Source: Cordylochernes scorpioides (Eukaryota > Arthropoda > Arachnida > Pseudoscorpiones > Chernetidae). Taken from it: a DNA stretch of 64,000 bases. The first letter of the stretch is position 1, and every line of letters starts with the position of its first letter. Position numbers and translations under genes: made by a program. This document shows, in pieces, positions 46,964 to 58,579 of the stretch. The notes beneath the pieces were generated by a model. The model ran no database searches and was not told the DNA's origin. It worked only from the letters and a program-made list of their open reading frames with translations. The DNA is taken from positions 18,395,483 to 18,459,482 of the forward strand of contig CP092884.1 in NCBI GenBank assembly GCA_030710605.1. Direction: 5' to 3'.

Positions 46964-48240
46964 AAAAGCCAACAATGAAGAGTGAATGTAAGATAAAAAG
47001 CCAACAATGAATAGTAAATGTAATATAAAAAGCCAACAATGAAGAGTGAATGTAATATAAAAAGCCAACAATGAAGAATGAATGTAAGATAAAAAGCCAA
47101 CAATGAAGAGAGAATGTAAGATAAAAAGCCAACAATAAATAGTAAATGTAATATAAAAAGCCAACAATGAAGAATGAATGTAAGATAAAAAGCCAACAAT
47201 GAAGAGTAAATATAATATAAAAAGCCAACAATGAAGAATGAATGTAAGATAAAAAGCCAACAATGAAGAGTAATTATAATATAAAAAGCCAACAATGAAG
47301 GTAAATGTAATATAAAAAGCCAATAGAGTGAATGTGAGATAAAAAGCCAACAATGAAGAGTGAATGTAATATAAAAAGCCAACAATGAAGAATGAATGTA
47401 AGATAAAAAGCCAACAATGAAGAGTGAATGTAATATAAAAAGCCAACAATGAAGAATGAATGTAAGATAAAAAGCCAACAATGAAGAGTGAATGTAATAT
47501 AAAAAGCCAACAATGAAGAATGAATGTAAGATAAAAAGCCAACAATGAAGAGTGAATGTAAGATAAAAAGCCAACAATGAAGAGTAAATGTAATATAAAA
47601 AGCCAACAATGAAGAATGAATGTAAGATAAAAAGCCAACAAAGAAGAGTAAATATAATATAAAAAGCCAACAATGAAGAGTGAATGTAAGATAAAAAGCC
47701 AACAATGAAGAGTAAATGTAATATAAAAAGCCAACAGAGTGAATGTAAGATAAAAAGCCAACAATGAAGAGTGAATGTAATATAAAAAGCCAACAATAAA
47801 GAATGAATGTAAGATAAAAAGCCAACAATGAAGAATGAATGTAAGATAAAAAGCCAACAATGAAGAGTGAATGTAAGATAAAAAGCCAACAATGAAGAAT
47901 GAATGTAAGATAAAAAGCCAACAATGAAGAGTAAATATAATATAAAAAGCCAACAATGAAGAGTGATTGTAAGATAAAAAGCCAACAATGAAGAGTAAAT
48001 GTAATATAAAAAGCCAACAGAGTGAATGAAGATAAAAAGCCAACAATGAAGAATGAATGTAAGATAATAAGCCAACAATGAAGAGTAAATATAATATAAA
48101 AAGCCAACAATGAAGAGTAAATGTAATATAAAAAACCAACAGAGTGAATGTGAGATAAAAAGTCAATAATAAAGAGTGAATGTAATATAAAAAGCCAACA
48201 ATGAAGAATGAATGTAAGATAAAAAGCCAACAATGAAGAG
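46964..48240 (+). repeat. 32-bp minisatellite inside the Helitron, about 40 copies
   Basis: The unit is aaaaagccaacaatgaagag followed by tgaatgtaagat, with alternation of gtgaatgtaa(t/g)ata variants every one or two units and a few shortened units (caacagagtgaatg). The minus strand contains no stop codon in any frame of the unit, so three overlapping frames (46942-48078, 46952-48166, 47274-48284) stay open with a 32-residue period (CWLFILHS). These are repeat artefacts. Helitrons often carry minisatellites, and the same core position exists without expansion in the copy at 5384-6352. Confidence 0.93.
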
Positions 48241-48244
48241 GAAA

Positions 48245-48258
48245 TCTCTATATATATA
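48245..48258 (+). mobile_element. Second Helitron 5' end, split by the Tc-like element
   Basis: tctctatatatata here joins tataaaagtcaatttctgtc at 56965 when the intervening Tc-like element and one TA are removed. The joined text reproduces a Helitron 5' terminus like that at 46610 (tctatatatataaaa...tgtctgtctg). Its 3' end is either the decayed hairpin at about 57288-57318 or the shared CTAG at 57412. Confidence 0.65.
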
Positions 48259-48657
48259 CAGGGTGATCCAAAAGTCCCGCACAACTTTAAAAATTAATAA
48301 CTCCGCGAATATTTGCGTTAGAGCAATGCGGTAAACACCATTGTGTTCAGGATGCAATGGGATTTTTTATGGCAAATAATGAAAAATTCGAAATTGATTT
48401 TAGTTACAATTTTATTCACCAGATGGCGCTCTACCAGATTCAGATATTCAGCGGCCAAATTGTTTGATAAATTGAAAAATATAATTGAACGACACGTATT
48501 TTTCCTTTTTGAATACCAGGAAAGAACCCTAATAATATCAAATAACAAATTAATAAAACACCACTTCGCCAAAAGTATGAAGAATTGGTTAACGATTTTC
48601 AAATACAATCAGAGATATGTAAAATAGGCAAATGCAAATTAAAACATGTAGCAAAAA
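48259..48657. repeat. Left terminal inverted repeat (399 bp)
   Basis: Runs from cagggtgatccaaaag to catgtagcaaaaa, with caccagatggcgctctacca inside. A 94-codon frame within it is duplicated exactly in the other arm, a consequence of the inverted repeat rather than a gene. Confidence 0.9.
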
Positions 48658-49343
48658 TATTTATATTTTATATGGGGTTTTGTGAAATAGATTGAATGTT
48701 TGAAAAATACTGCTGATATCAATACACGAATTTTTGATATGCTAATATAGTACCAAAAATTATGATGGCACTACTAATATGATTTCTTGCTATAAGAAAT
48801 GTGTAGTTTCTTGACTAATTGGAGACCCTTGACTATTTAACTGGATATTTGCCATGATCCAACAAATGAAATATAGAGGAGAGTGACAAAATATATTTGT
48901 CGTACTTTATTCCAAATATCCTATGGGCTTGTCAAATGTTATCATTGTTTATTATACTGTACACAATTTTAAAAAATGTTTCCCCTCAAATAAAAATTAT
49001 TTTTAAATCGACCTTTTGCGTTGAAAAACGTGGTAGTAAAATGATTTTGTATTTTTTTTTTCACAAAATTTCTAAAGTTATTGGTATACAGAAAATATTC
49101 CTTATGCTATTTCTTCTAATGAGCGAAAAGCGAAAACTAAACATAAGGGGAAAAATTGTGTGTACCAGTGTTATTCGAGAAGTTATAACACTCTGGTTTG
49201 CACGACATAATATGTGAGCAAATGACAAACAAAAAATTACTGTTCACAAATAAAAAAAGATAGTCAAGATGTGAGGACAGCATTTATTATCCCCATATCC
49301 CAACACAAAGAGCTGCAAAATATTGGTAGATAATTGTATTAGG
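48658..49343. other. Non-coding interior of the Tc-like element
   Basis: AT-rich. The 106-codon frame at 48897-49217 shows no recognised domain. This is probably the 3' untranslated part between transposase and inverted repeat. Confidence 0.45.
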
Positions 49344-50087
49344 TCACAATCCTTGCTCAATGTGGCACCCTTCATTCTCAATCACCGCCTGCAGACGATA
49401 AATGACAGAATGGACAGCATTAAATAACATATCTGTTGAAATTGATAAAACGTGCCATCTGATAGAAGCCTTCAACATGGCCAATGTGGTAGGCCAGCAT
49501 CGATAAACGCGCGATTTAATGTACCCCCATAAACAAAAATCGCAAGGCGTCAAGTCTGGTGATCTTGGAGGCCACTGGTATATAAAGTGGCGACTTATCA
49601 CACGATTTTCACAGAACGTATCCTTCAGCAATTGTTTGGCACCTCGGGAGATATGAGGAGGTCCTCCATCTTTCATGAATGTTATTTCGCTTAGTTGTCT
49701 TGCCCTGCAATATGGGAATACCCTTTTCTCTCAAAAGTTGGACATAACGTTCATCAGTTACAAAAACGGTTTTAAAAGTTCTTCCATTGATTTTTCAAAG
49801 AAAAATGGCCCAATAATAAAAGAAGTGAACCCACACAAAACTGTAACTCTAGGCTGGTAAAGTGGCATTTCTGTAAAAATCCTAGGGTTGTCTGTTGCCC
49901 AAATGCGGCTGTTTTGAATGTTAAATTCTCCGTTTAGAGAAAAGTGAGCATCATCTGTCCACAGAACATTCGACAGCCAGTTTTCATCAATATCAATTCG
50001 CCGGAAAACCCATGCAGCGAATTCTTGACGCATCTCAAAATCGCCAACTTTCAGCTCGTGAAATCTTTGAATTTTGTATGGGTACAC
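49344..50087 (-). pseudogene. Tc/mariner-type transposase, N-terminus missing and frameshifted
   Basis: Two frames cover the catalytic half. 50087-49758 contains WTDDAHFSLNGEFN, with the first catalytic Asp, and a following NSRIWATDNP. 49676-49344 contains MKDGGPPHISRGAKQLL (second Asp) and WPPRSPDLTPCDFCLWG (third Asp), then a C-terminal VIENEGCHIEQGL and a TGA stop. A frameshift lies between them at about 49680-49760. The second and third Asp (in PCDF) are 42 residues apart. The DNA-binding N-terminus is gone: at about 50088 the sequence switches to a non-LTR endonuclease. This family is distinct from the transposases at 41682 and 57540. Confidence 0.85.
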
Positions 50088-51118
50088 ACAATAGAGACAT
50101 TAAGTGAAGCGTCTTCGGATATCACAATCATACTCGGCGAATTTAACGCCAAATGTTCAATTTGGGGATCACCTGTCCTGGATAACAAAAGTCAGCAGGT
50201 TGAGGACATACTAACAGACCTCGACCTTACACCGTTAAATAACGGAGAGAACACCTATCTAAGTCCACAGGCACAGAATCCGCAATAGACATCACAGCGA
50301 TAAATTACAACATCGCACCCACAACACAATGGAAAATCATGAGAGGTGCAATCAGTGACCACAGACCAATTTTAACAACCCTAAACTTCAAAATTGAGAA
50401 CGTCCATTAGAATAAAAGAACATGGAACTTTAGGAAAGCCGACTTGAAAAAAATTCACAGAAAAGCTTGAAGAACTGTGCAACGAAAAATTGAATTACAG
50501 AACGCTTGACAAAAACTTGGAAAAATTCTCTTCGAACATTTCAAAATCTGCAAAAGCATCGATACCTAGAGGTAGACGTAAAGACCTGTGGATACCTTAC
50601 TGGAAGGACCACAACATCGAGGCAGTGATTTCAGAGAGAGAGACAATATCAATGAACTTCTTAAAAAAATAAAACAGAAGAAAACAGAAAGAACTCATTG
50701 AAATTAGTCACAAAATAGAACAAGAAATTTGGATATGCAAACAAGAAAAATGGCAGAATTCTGCGAAAAAATGGATCCAAGAAAGGACAGCCAACACTGG
50801 AATATGATTAGAGTGTTAGAGAACAATCAACACCAACACCAATCCTCCAATACTCTAACCGATATGAATAGAACAGCGCGAACGAGAACAAACAGATGGC
50901 TGACATAATTGCTGAATATCTTTCAAGCACTTCCATACTCAACTATACGAATGAAGACAGGACTCTAAAAATAATATAAACCAGCTAGTTAAACAAGCAA
51001 GAAACTTCCATCATCAAGATATTTTCTCGAGAGACTTCACACTGAATGAGCTAAACTTATCAATAAAAAAATCCAAGAGGTCACCAAGAGATAATCTAAT
51101 CTTTGGTTAAATGATCAA
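50088..51118 (+). pseudogene. Non-LTR retrotransposon fragment: endonuclease C-terminus to start of RT
   Basis: Plus-strand frames give ITIILGEFNAKCSIWGS (the usual GDFNAKH endonuclease block, with Asp replaced by Glu), then SAIDITAINY, ISDHRPIL and a linker with RKDLWIPYWKD. About 51020-51110 contains FTLNELNLSIKKSKRSP, the usual entry to the RT domain, before the sequence changes. At least two frameshifts and several stops are present. The RT proper is absent. This may be the 5' half of the element whose 3' end lies at 55618-56386. Confidence 0.7.
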
Positions 51119-51120
51119 AC

Positions 51121-52347
51121 ACTTTGAAGTTTTTTAGGAACCTCTGCCTCTCCTGTGTCGAGCCAATCCTGCTATATGCTTCCAGGGCTTGGTGTCGCCG
51201 AAACAGGGATCAGAAGGTGGCGACTACTCTAGAGAGAGTGCAGAGGACAGCGGCACTCAGAATCACAGGGGGATATCGCACTACCAGCAGTGAGGTCTTA
51301 TTGGTCCTCGCTGGTCTTATTCCCCTGGGGTTGAAACTAGAGGAGGAGACCATCAGACAGAAGATCTAAGAGAACAGGGAAGATGCCCAGGGACTTGAAG
51401 CGGGTGCCCTGGAATGGAAGAGGGACCCAAGAAAGCCTCCGCAGTGGTTGCCAAAGTGGAATTGGAGTCCTGGAGAGCCGACAGGGAATGGCACGGAGGT
51501 TTTCACTGATGGGAGTAAGTCTGGAACCAATACTGGAGCTGGGGTAGTGATATTCACTAATGGAGAGCTGATCTTCCAAAAAAGTTTAACACTCAGAGTG
51601 GACGAATTGGTCTTTTCAGCCGAGCTGGTTGCGATCAGGGTAGCCCTCAGAGTGTGTGCCGAGAACTTCAGCCCGGACCGCCTCTATTCAGATTGTATGT
51701 TGGCCCCCGTCGCCATCAATCTGGAGAAAGGGCAACTCGCGCATCAAATAATCCAGGAGCTGGAGATGATGACGCGGGCTCCAGAGCCCCCTTGGTTTAG
51801 GAGACACAGCCTCATCGAAGGTAATGAGTTCGCAGACAGGATCTCTAAGGCAGGATGCTCAAAAGGTAGATCACTGAGGACCACAGTGACCAAGAAAGAA
51901 GTTTATAGGAGGATCAGGGGGCACGTCCAGGACTTATGTATGGACAGATGGAGGAACATTGTGAAGGGGAGAGAGTTATTCAATGGGGTAACAACACCCA
52001 AGTACCTCTGTAAGGTAATGTTCCACAAACTCATTAGGGTAGTTCGGGACATGGGCTCTTCCCCAAGTCTCCACAGATTTGAAATTAAGAGCAATCCTGA
52101 TTGCGTCTGTGGAGAAAGGGATGTGAATGCACGCCACTACGTCTTGGATTGTCCAAGGGTAGTGGGTGTGCAGGAAGAGAGAAGGAGGGCGAGGGGCGCG
52201 ATCGAGAGTGAGCTGCTGAGAAATCACAGCAAGCTTCTTGAGAAAGCCCACAACGTGGCAGCTGTGAGTGAACAGAGTCGACCGGAGTCTGCCTCCCCGC
52301 GGTCCCTGCTGGACACAGTAGATAGTTTCCTATTTTGCTGTGATTAA
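51121..52347 (+). pseudogene. Non-LTR retrotransposon fragment: RT thumb, RNase H and zinc-knuckle tail
   Basis: One frame with a single in-frame stop (TAA at 51367-51369). Residues before it contain YASRAWCRRN, LERVQRTAALRITGGYRT and LLVLAGLIPLGLKLEE, typical of the region just after RT in R1/LOA/I-type elements. The next 299 codons carry RNase H (VFTDGSKSGTNTGAGVVI; SAELVAIRVALRV; LYSDC) and a C-terminal zinc motif CVCGERDVNARHYVLDC. The RNase H block lacks the usual Ser-His region between YSDC and EGNEFAD (WFRRHSLIEGNE remains). It is GC-richer than its neighbours, so it is a different family from the adjoining fragments. 5'-truncated. Confidence 0.8.
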
Positions 52348-52359
52348 AGGCCACCGGTA

Positions 52360-55300
52360 TAGAAATCCTTCCAGACACGTTGTCTGGGAGGTGGTGTTTC
52401 AAGGTACAATGTCCAATCACTAGCTTGGATACCGTTACTTGGCTTATGAGTTGAACAGAATAGCAGCGAAGGCATGCTTCGCATGCCGGCTTGTGGACCG
52501 AAAGGTCTGGGTGGCCATCTGCTTCTAGGATACACCAACTGTGCTTAGGTGGGATCCTCCAGTTCTTGTTTATTTTGGCTACTGTTTCTATTTCTTTAAA
52601 AGTAAGTTTATTTTTCTGTAGCAAGGGTTCTTTTGTGCCTTTTTTCGCTAGCGCATCAGCAGCTTCATTGCCTTCAATGCTAACATGTAAGAGTATCCAT
52701 TGAAGGTGAATTTTTGAGGTATTGAGAGTTTTTGGAGATAACCAATTATGTTCCTGCTTACTTTGTCTCTAAGTTCCCCTGTGTGACTCAAGTGTTGTAT
52801 GGCACTTCTACTATAGTAGCTATCAGTAAGAATCCATATATCGTGATGTTTAATGTTTCTGATGGATTTTAAGACTTCATAGATGGCTATAAGTTCTGAT
52901 CTGAAGACTGAGCAAAATTCTGGGTTTCTTCTGTTTATTTTCTCAATGCCATTTGTGGTTTTAATGAGAGAGCCACTGCCAGTGTGTCCCAACTCATCTC
53001 TGCTACCATCGGTATAGATAGTTATTGTATTTTTAGGAATTTTATTAATTATTTTCTAATGATAATTGTTTTAAGTATTCTGGATTTTGGTATTGTCTGT
53101 TGGTGGTTTCATTTAAAGTGGCATTAAAAATAACATTTTGTTAGTGGTTCGCATGGAGATATTTTTTCAGCTAAATAATATTTTTCCACTTTATATTTTA
53201 AAAATCCATTTCTTTTGGCCAGGTGGAGAGGGCCTTCTTTTTTGAGTCTTAGATTGGATTCCCAATTAAGTATGTAATTGAAAGTTCTGTGTTTGTTTTC
53301 ATAACTCTTGATTTTGTTTATATATTTTGGCAGATTGTAGCTTATTCTATTCTTTAAGGGCATAATGTCTGCCTCGTAAAGTACAATATCATTAGGGCAG
53401 GTATTTTGAAGACCTGTAATAATTCTAGCTGCACTTAGTTGTATCCTTTCCAGTGATTTTAGATTTGTTCCAGGATAGGTCTCATTAGAGATGTGTAAGT
53501 TAATTTTATTGTTGTTGCTTCAGCTCCCCACTCTTCCTGAAATATATTTCAAGATTTTTAGTCGGTCTCTTCCTTTTCTAACAACTCCTTCAATATGCTT
53601 ACTGGAGTTGATTTCTGGATCCAGGGTGTAGCCGAGATATTTAGGATGTTTATTATATTGAAATTGTTGTTCTTTCAGAATAGTATTTGGTCTTATTTTG
53701 TATATTTTCTTATCGGTAGTAAAAATACAGGTTTCAGATTTTTGGGGGTTAAATTCTAATTCATGTTTATTAGCAAATTTTTCTAGGTGGAGAAGAGTCT
53801 TGTTAAATCTCTTTCCGCTTTTTTCCAGTTAGTGCTGCTGCTCCATAGAATAATGTCATCAGCGAAAAGTCCAATATTGGTTTTATGTGAAATTTATTTT
53901 TCTATGCCTGCAATAAATAGGGTGAAGAGAGTTGGGCTAAGGACTGATCCTTGTGGTAATCCTTGGTACAATTTGAAGGTTTTAGATAGAGTGCCATTAT
54001 ATTTGATCCTGATTTATATATTTTTAAGAGAATCATTTATCCAAGTGATAGCTTTTCCATCAATTTTGAAATGTTTGTATAATTTTGTAATTAACTTGTT
54101 TTTCCATAACACTTATCAAAAGCTTGTGTAAGGTCTAAAAAGCAGCTATGGTGTGGTTAGTTGGTTTTTCGTTTTGTGCATCTTTTACCTTTTGTGTGAA
54201 AAATAAGAGTTGGTCTATTGTCCCATGTCCTTTCCTAAATCCATATTGTTCTTCTGGTAAGAGATTTCTTGTGTCGGGGTGGTAGGTGAGTCGTCTGAGT
54301 ATAATTTTTTCCATTAATTTGCAGCAAATATTTGTTAGGGAGATAGGTCGGTAGTTTTTTGGGTCATCAGCAGATTTGTCAAGTTTTTTAATGGGAATTA
54401 TTGTTGCATTTTTACAGTCTTGAGGCAATTTTCCAGTTTTCCAGGAGTTATTGAAAATATTAAGAAGTTTTTCTTTGCCATTTTTGCCCAAGTTTGATAT
54501 CATTCGGCCATGGATTCCATCTGGCCCAGGAGTCTTGTTTAGGTCAGTGTTTTCTAATGCATAAGCTAGCTCTTTCATATTGATTTTTTTTCATGGAAAA
54601 TATTATGAGTGCTGGTGACATTTTTTACAGTCATGAATAATCTTTCGGGCCTTTTTTCAACCTTGATTTTACTACTTATTTGATATGAATTACCTAAAAG
54701 ATTGGCAGCAATTTTGTCATTAGTTGCTGGTGTACCATCTGTATTCTTGATCATATTTGTGTTTTCAGTTTGTGGCTGGACTCTGTCAATTTGTTTTGCC
54801 CAATTCCAAAGTTTTGTATTTGGGTTTCTTGGGTTCAGGTTTTCACAAGTTTGTTTCCATTTTTCCCTTTTCACATTTACGCATAATCTTTTTTTATTTT
54901 TGCAATCACAATGTTCAGTTCAGTTCTACAATATTTTTGGTTTTGGGTGCACTTTTTTGTAGTTCATTTCTTTTAGTTATAAGTCTTTGAATATTTTTTG
55001 CCTGGTGTGTATAATTTGGAATCCATGTCTTAATATTACCTCTTGGTATTGAAACTTTGGCTGCTTTAATAATGGTATTTTCGAATAATATCATATTAGC
55101 CTTTTTGAAGTTCCAGAATTTTTCTTAATTGAGCTAGTTTTGGTCTTGGTGCTAATTTCTATCAAATTAGGCAAATGATCACTTCCAAAACTTTTTAATA
55201 TTTGCTATTTGCATTTTTGGAAAATGTCAGGATAGTAAAAACTTATATCAAGGGCTTGTGCAGTATTATAGCTTGTAGGAATGATGGGTAGGATTCCCAT

Positions 55301-55617
55301 CATTTAAGCACATGAAGGCATTGTCGTCAAATATGTTTGATAGTATTTTGCCTCTTGGGTTTGGCGTAGAACATCCCCATAGTTGATGTTTGGCATTAAG
55401 GTCACCTACAATAATAGTGTTGTCTGTAAGAAATTGAGCCATTGTTCCATCGTCAATAAATGTATTGTTTGGAGGGTGATACATATTGTATATGTGGATG
55501 GCTTTGTTTTGATTGAGGTAGACTTTGATACCTTGGGCTTCGAGGTCTAATGTGTTTGTAATATTAACGGCTATGTCCTCATAGTACAAATTCTTGATTA
55601 AAATTGCTAGGCCACGC
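52360..55617 (-). pseudogene. Non-LTR retrotransposon (I/Jockey-like), endonuclease-RT-RNase H, decayed
   Basis: Domains in order from 55617 down: endonuclease (GRGLAILIKNL, then NTIIVGDLNAKHQLWGC and a HSYKL end at 55266); linker (54874-54575, NTKLWNWAKQIDRV); RT (54578-54135: LNKTPGPDGIHGRMI, DPKNYRPISLTNICCKLME, EEQYGFRKGHGT; then about 53990-53830 GLPQGSVLSPTLFTLFIAG and FADDIILW); thumb (53363-53124); RNase H (52992-52648: SELIAIYEVLKSI, ILTDSYYSRSAI); and a tail to about 52360. It has at least five frameshifts or stops, including a stop between the GLPQGS and FADD blocks. 5'-truncated within the endonuclease, inserted in opposite orientation to its neighbours. Confidence 0.8.
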
Positions 55618-56386
55618 CCTTCAACAGCATATACAGATGGATCTTCAGACCTTACCCTGAGTAATGGAGGGGCCGGAATTAACATAATACTGCAAGATGG
55701 AACAAACATCAAAATCAAAGAAGGAGCAGGACAGATTTCGTCAAACTTCACTTGTGAACTGACAGCTATCTGGAAAGCCCTTGATGTATGCCTTAACCAA
55801 CCATCCCTGCATCAAGCAGAAGGAATTTTAATATACAGCGACTCCATATCCGCTCTAGAAGAAATTCAGAAGGGCAATATTAAAATCACACAGAAAATAC
55901 ACTCGTTACTTACCCAACTGGAACCATTGGAGAATAACTGCATTCTACAATGAATCCCTGCCCATGCTGGGATCAGGGGTAATGAAATGGCATTCGAATT
56001 GGCAAAGGAAGCCAGAAAGTTGAGCCAAAGGAAAGAACAAATGTCATTATTTGACGCTGATTCTTTGTCAAAATACAAGATACTTAAACGAAAAAATAAG
56101 AAAAGATCAAAATGCGAAATAAACTCTGAGAGAAAAATGACAAAAACTATAACAAGCCTTAGAACAAAACACTATAAAGGAATGACAATACATCCAGATG
56201 GCACAATAACCTATAGGAAATGCAACAATTGTCCTGGTGTGGAACTTACACCTACCCACATATTCTTATAGCCAGCAATGGCCGCAGCCTTGCAAAAATT
56301 AGACATAGACCCTGAGCAGCAGCTTTACACACCTAAGATAGTGGACATTGCTGCTGCTGTGATGGAGATACATGGATACATCTGAG
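55618..56386 (+). pseudogene. Non-LTR retrotransposon fragment: RNase H and C-terminal zinc motif
   Basis: One frame broken by two stops (TGA at 55951-55953, probably from Trp before IPAHAGIRGNEMAF, and TAG at 56269-56271, probably from Cys in the zinc motif). It begins with TAYTDGSSD and continues NGGAGINIIL, ELTAIWKALDVCL, LIYSDSISALEEI (RNase H), then CNNCPGVELTPTHIFL and PAMAAALQKLDIDPEQQLY...VMEIHGYI. This type of tail is common in arthropod I/Jockey-like elements. A (gacaac)-rich 3' end follows (56398-56420). It may belong to the same element as 50088-51118, with the RT lost. Confidence 0.75.
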
Positions 56387-56565
56387 GCTCTTTATTGGAC
56401 ACGACAACAACAACGGCATTCCAGAGTAAAATAAATTATCAGAGATAGATACATATTTTTCAAATGAATTAAAATAAATATAATCGATACTGAGTGAGAG
56501 TTGAATTAAAAATATTAGAAATTTATTATCTTCGGAAACAAACCGTATCTAAAATATCAATTTTC

Positions 56566-56964
56566 TTTTTGCTACATGTTTTAATTTGCATTTACCTATT
56601 TTACATATCTCTGATTGTATTTGAAAATCGTTAACCAATTCTTCATACTTTTGGCGAAGTGGTGTTTTATTAATTTGTTATTTGATATTATTAGGGTTCT
56701 TTCCTGATATTCAAAAAGGAAAAATACGTGTCGTTCAATTATATTTTTCAATTTATCAAACAATTTGGCCGCTGAATATCTGAATCTGGTAGAGCGCCAT
56801 CTGGTGAATAAAATTGTAACTAAAATCAATTTCGAATTTTTCATTATTTGCCATAAAAAATCCCATTGCATCCTGAACACAATGGTGTTTACCGCATTGC
56901 TCTAGCGCAAATATTCGCGGAGTTATTAATTTTTAAAATAGTGCGGGACTTTTGGATCACCCTG
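56566..56964. repeat. Right terminal inverted repeat (399 bp)
   Basis: The inverted complement of 48259-48657 with only a few substitutions (for example ttacc versus tagg near the inner edge). Confidence 0.9.
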
Positions 56965-56966
56965 TA

Positions 56967-57408
56967 TATAAAAGTCAATTTCTGTCTGTCTGTCTGTTTC
57001 GCGATAAACTCAAAAACTACTGAACCAATTGGTACCAAATTTTGCATGTCGCTTTTTATAAACCTGAGGAAAATTTTCGGCTGCATTTTGATTAGTATTT
57101 TTGGCTATTTCTTTTTTTCATTTGAAGAACTTTTTTTACGCGGACTAATCCGGAATGGAATGAATACCTAAATATGGCCTTTTTTTGGCATCATTTACGA
57201 GTTTCAAATTATCAAAATATATCTTTTTTATTTTTAAATAAGTTTTTAGAGAATTGTTTTAACAAATGTTCGCTAGACAAACCTTTACTCGGGTAAAACC
57301 CCGGGCGAAGCCGAGTACGTGTTATAAGTTTAAAGAGAATTGTTTTAACAAATGTTCGTTAGACAAACATTCACTCGGGTAAAACCCGGGAGAAGCCGGG
57401 CACATCCG
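56967..57408 (+). other. Interior of the second Helitron, non-coding
   Basis: Begins with the (tctg)n-type leader typical of these Helitron 5' ends, includes tcaaaaactactgaaccaat, and ends in two successive GC hairpins (about 57288-57318 and 57375-57400). No coding content. Confidence 0.6.
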
Positions 57409-57539
57409 CTAGTATTATATAAATAGCATCGGACCCCTCTTGTGTAAGGTTTCATGTTAAGGCTTTATCATTTCCCAAAAAAATCAGAAGAAGTCTTTTA
57501 ACTCAAGTGTAAGGAACTTTTTTTTTTTGTGCTCTAACC

Positions 57540-58579
57540 ATGTCAACCTTTTTGCCAACAAAACACAATTTGCGGGAAGCGCTGCTTTTTTGTTTTAATT
57601 TGAAGAAAAGTGCAACTGATGGACATCGTTTGCTATGTGAGGCATATGGTAAACATGCTCTATCAATAAAATCATGTGAGTACTGGTTTCGGCGTTTCAA
57701 AAGTGGCGATTTTGACACCAGAGACAAAGAACGCGGAGGGAGGCCAATAAAGTTCGAAGACGCTGAGTTTGAGGCTTTATTGGACGAAGATTCAAGCCAA
57801 ACTCAAGAGGAGCTCGCTAACACCTTGGGAGTGACTCAACAAGCGATTTCGAACCGTCTCGAGGTCATGGGTATGGTGCAAAAACAAGGAAATTAGGTTC
57901 CATATGAACTCAAGCCAGGAAACATCGAGCGCCGTATTTGCACGTGCGAACTACTGCTCAAAAGACAAAATCGGAAGGTTTTTTTTTGCATCGAATCGTG
58001 ACGGGGGACGAAAAGTGGATTCACTACGACAACCCAAAGCGCAGAAAATCGTCGGTTAAGCCCGGTCATGCATCGACTTCAACGGCCAAACCGAATATCC
58101 ATGGCAAGAAGCTAATGCTGTGCATCTGGTGGGATCAGCTCGGAGTGATCTACTATGAGCTACTTCCGCCTAACGAAACCATCACTGGAGAACGTAACCA
58201 ACAACAATTGATGCGATTAAGCCGAGCATTGAAGATTAAACGCCCACTATATGCCAAAAGACATGACAAGGTGATCTATCAGCACGACAACGCTCGGCCA
58301 CATGTTGCAAAAGTTGTCAAGGAGACTTTGGAGGCGCTTCAATGGGATGTCCTACCCCACCCGCTGTATTCACCAGACATTGCTCCTTCAGACTACCACA
58401 TGTTCCGTTCGATGACACATGGCCTGGCCGAACAGCACTTCACTTCTTACGAAGAGGCGAAAAATTGGGTCAATGTTTGGATCGCCTCAAAAGACGAGGA
58501 ATTTTTTCGACACGGAATCCGTATGCTGCCTGAAAGATGGGAAAAAGTCGTAGCTAAAGATGGACAATACTTTGAATAA
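57540..58579 (+). pseudogene. Mariner transposase, one nonsense codon and one frameshift
   Basis: Start ATG at 57540 (MSTFLPTKHNL). Residues 1-118 hold the paired helix-turn-helix region (ALSIKSCEYWFRRFKSGDF and TLGVTQQAISNRL). Translation is broken by TAG at 57894-57896, where mariner proteins have Trp (QGNWVPYEL), and by an extra base in the T run at about 57978-57986 (normally KGFLHR). The second block carries the catalytic triad: VTGDEKWIHYDN, QHDNARPHVA and SPDIAPSDYHMF, with 34 residues between the second and third Asp, i.e. classic DD34D mariner. It ends WEKVVAKDGQYFE with TAA. Full length would be about 346 residues, normal for mariner. Not functional as it stands. Confidence 0.93.

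Larger units (their letters stand above)
48259..56964 (-). mobile_element. Tc1/mariner-superfamily element with 399-bp terminal inverted repeats, filled with retrotransposon debris
   Basis: Ends cagggtgatccaaaagtccc and its complement, each flanked by TA (48257-48258 and 56965-56966). The inverted repeats extend about 399 bp and are nearly identical. A broken transposase on the minus strand belongs to this superfamily. The original element would be roughly 2.5 kb; the rest is non-LTR retrotransposon sequence inserted in the transposase gene. Confidence 0.85.
46610..57412 (+). mobile_element. Helitron inserted in the mariner leader
   Basis: 5' end TCTATATATATAAAATTG at 46610, preceded by host A; 3' end cccgggagaagccgggcaca, then tccgCTAG (57409-57412), followed by host T. 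Insertion between A and T with TC and CTAG ends and a 3' hairpin is diagnostic of Helitrons. The interior shares gcagcgcccccattg (46803-46817) and the gttcactagataaaac block with the element at 5384-6352. It contains the 32-bp minisatellite, a second Helitron 5' end (about 48247) and a second 3'-like hairpin (about 57288-57318), so it is probably two related Helitrons nested together. No Rep/helicase gene. Confidence 0.8.

Noticed and set aside
46942..48284. Three overlapping minus-strand ORFs of 336-404 codons
   Set aside because: They are three frames of the same 32-bp minisatellite, which has no stop codons on that strand. The peptides are the same hydrophobic repeat in shifted form and match no gene.
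48343..56880. Two identical 94-codon ORFs (48343-48627 plus, 56596-56880 minus)
   Set aside because: They lie in the 399-bp terminal inverted repeats and are identical because the repeats are. No domain is seen.
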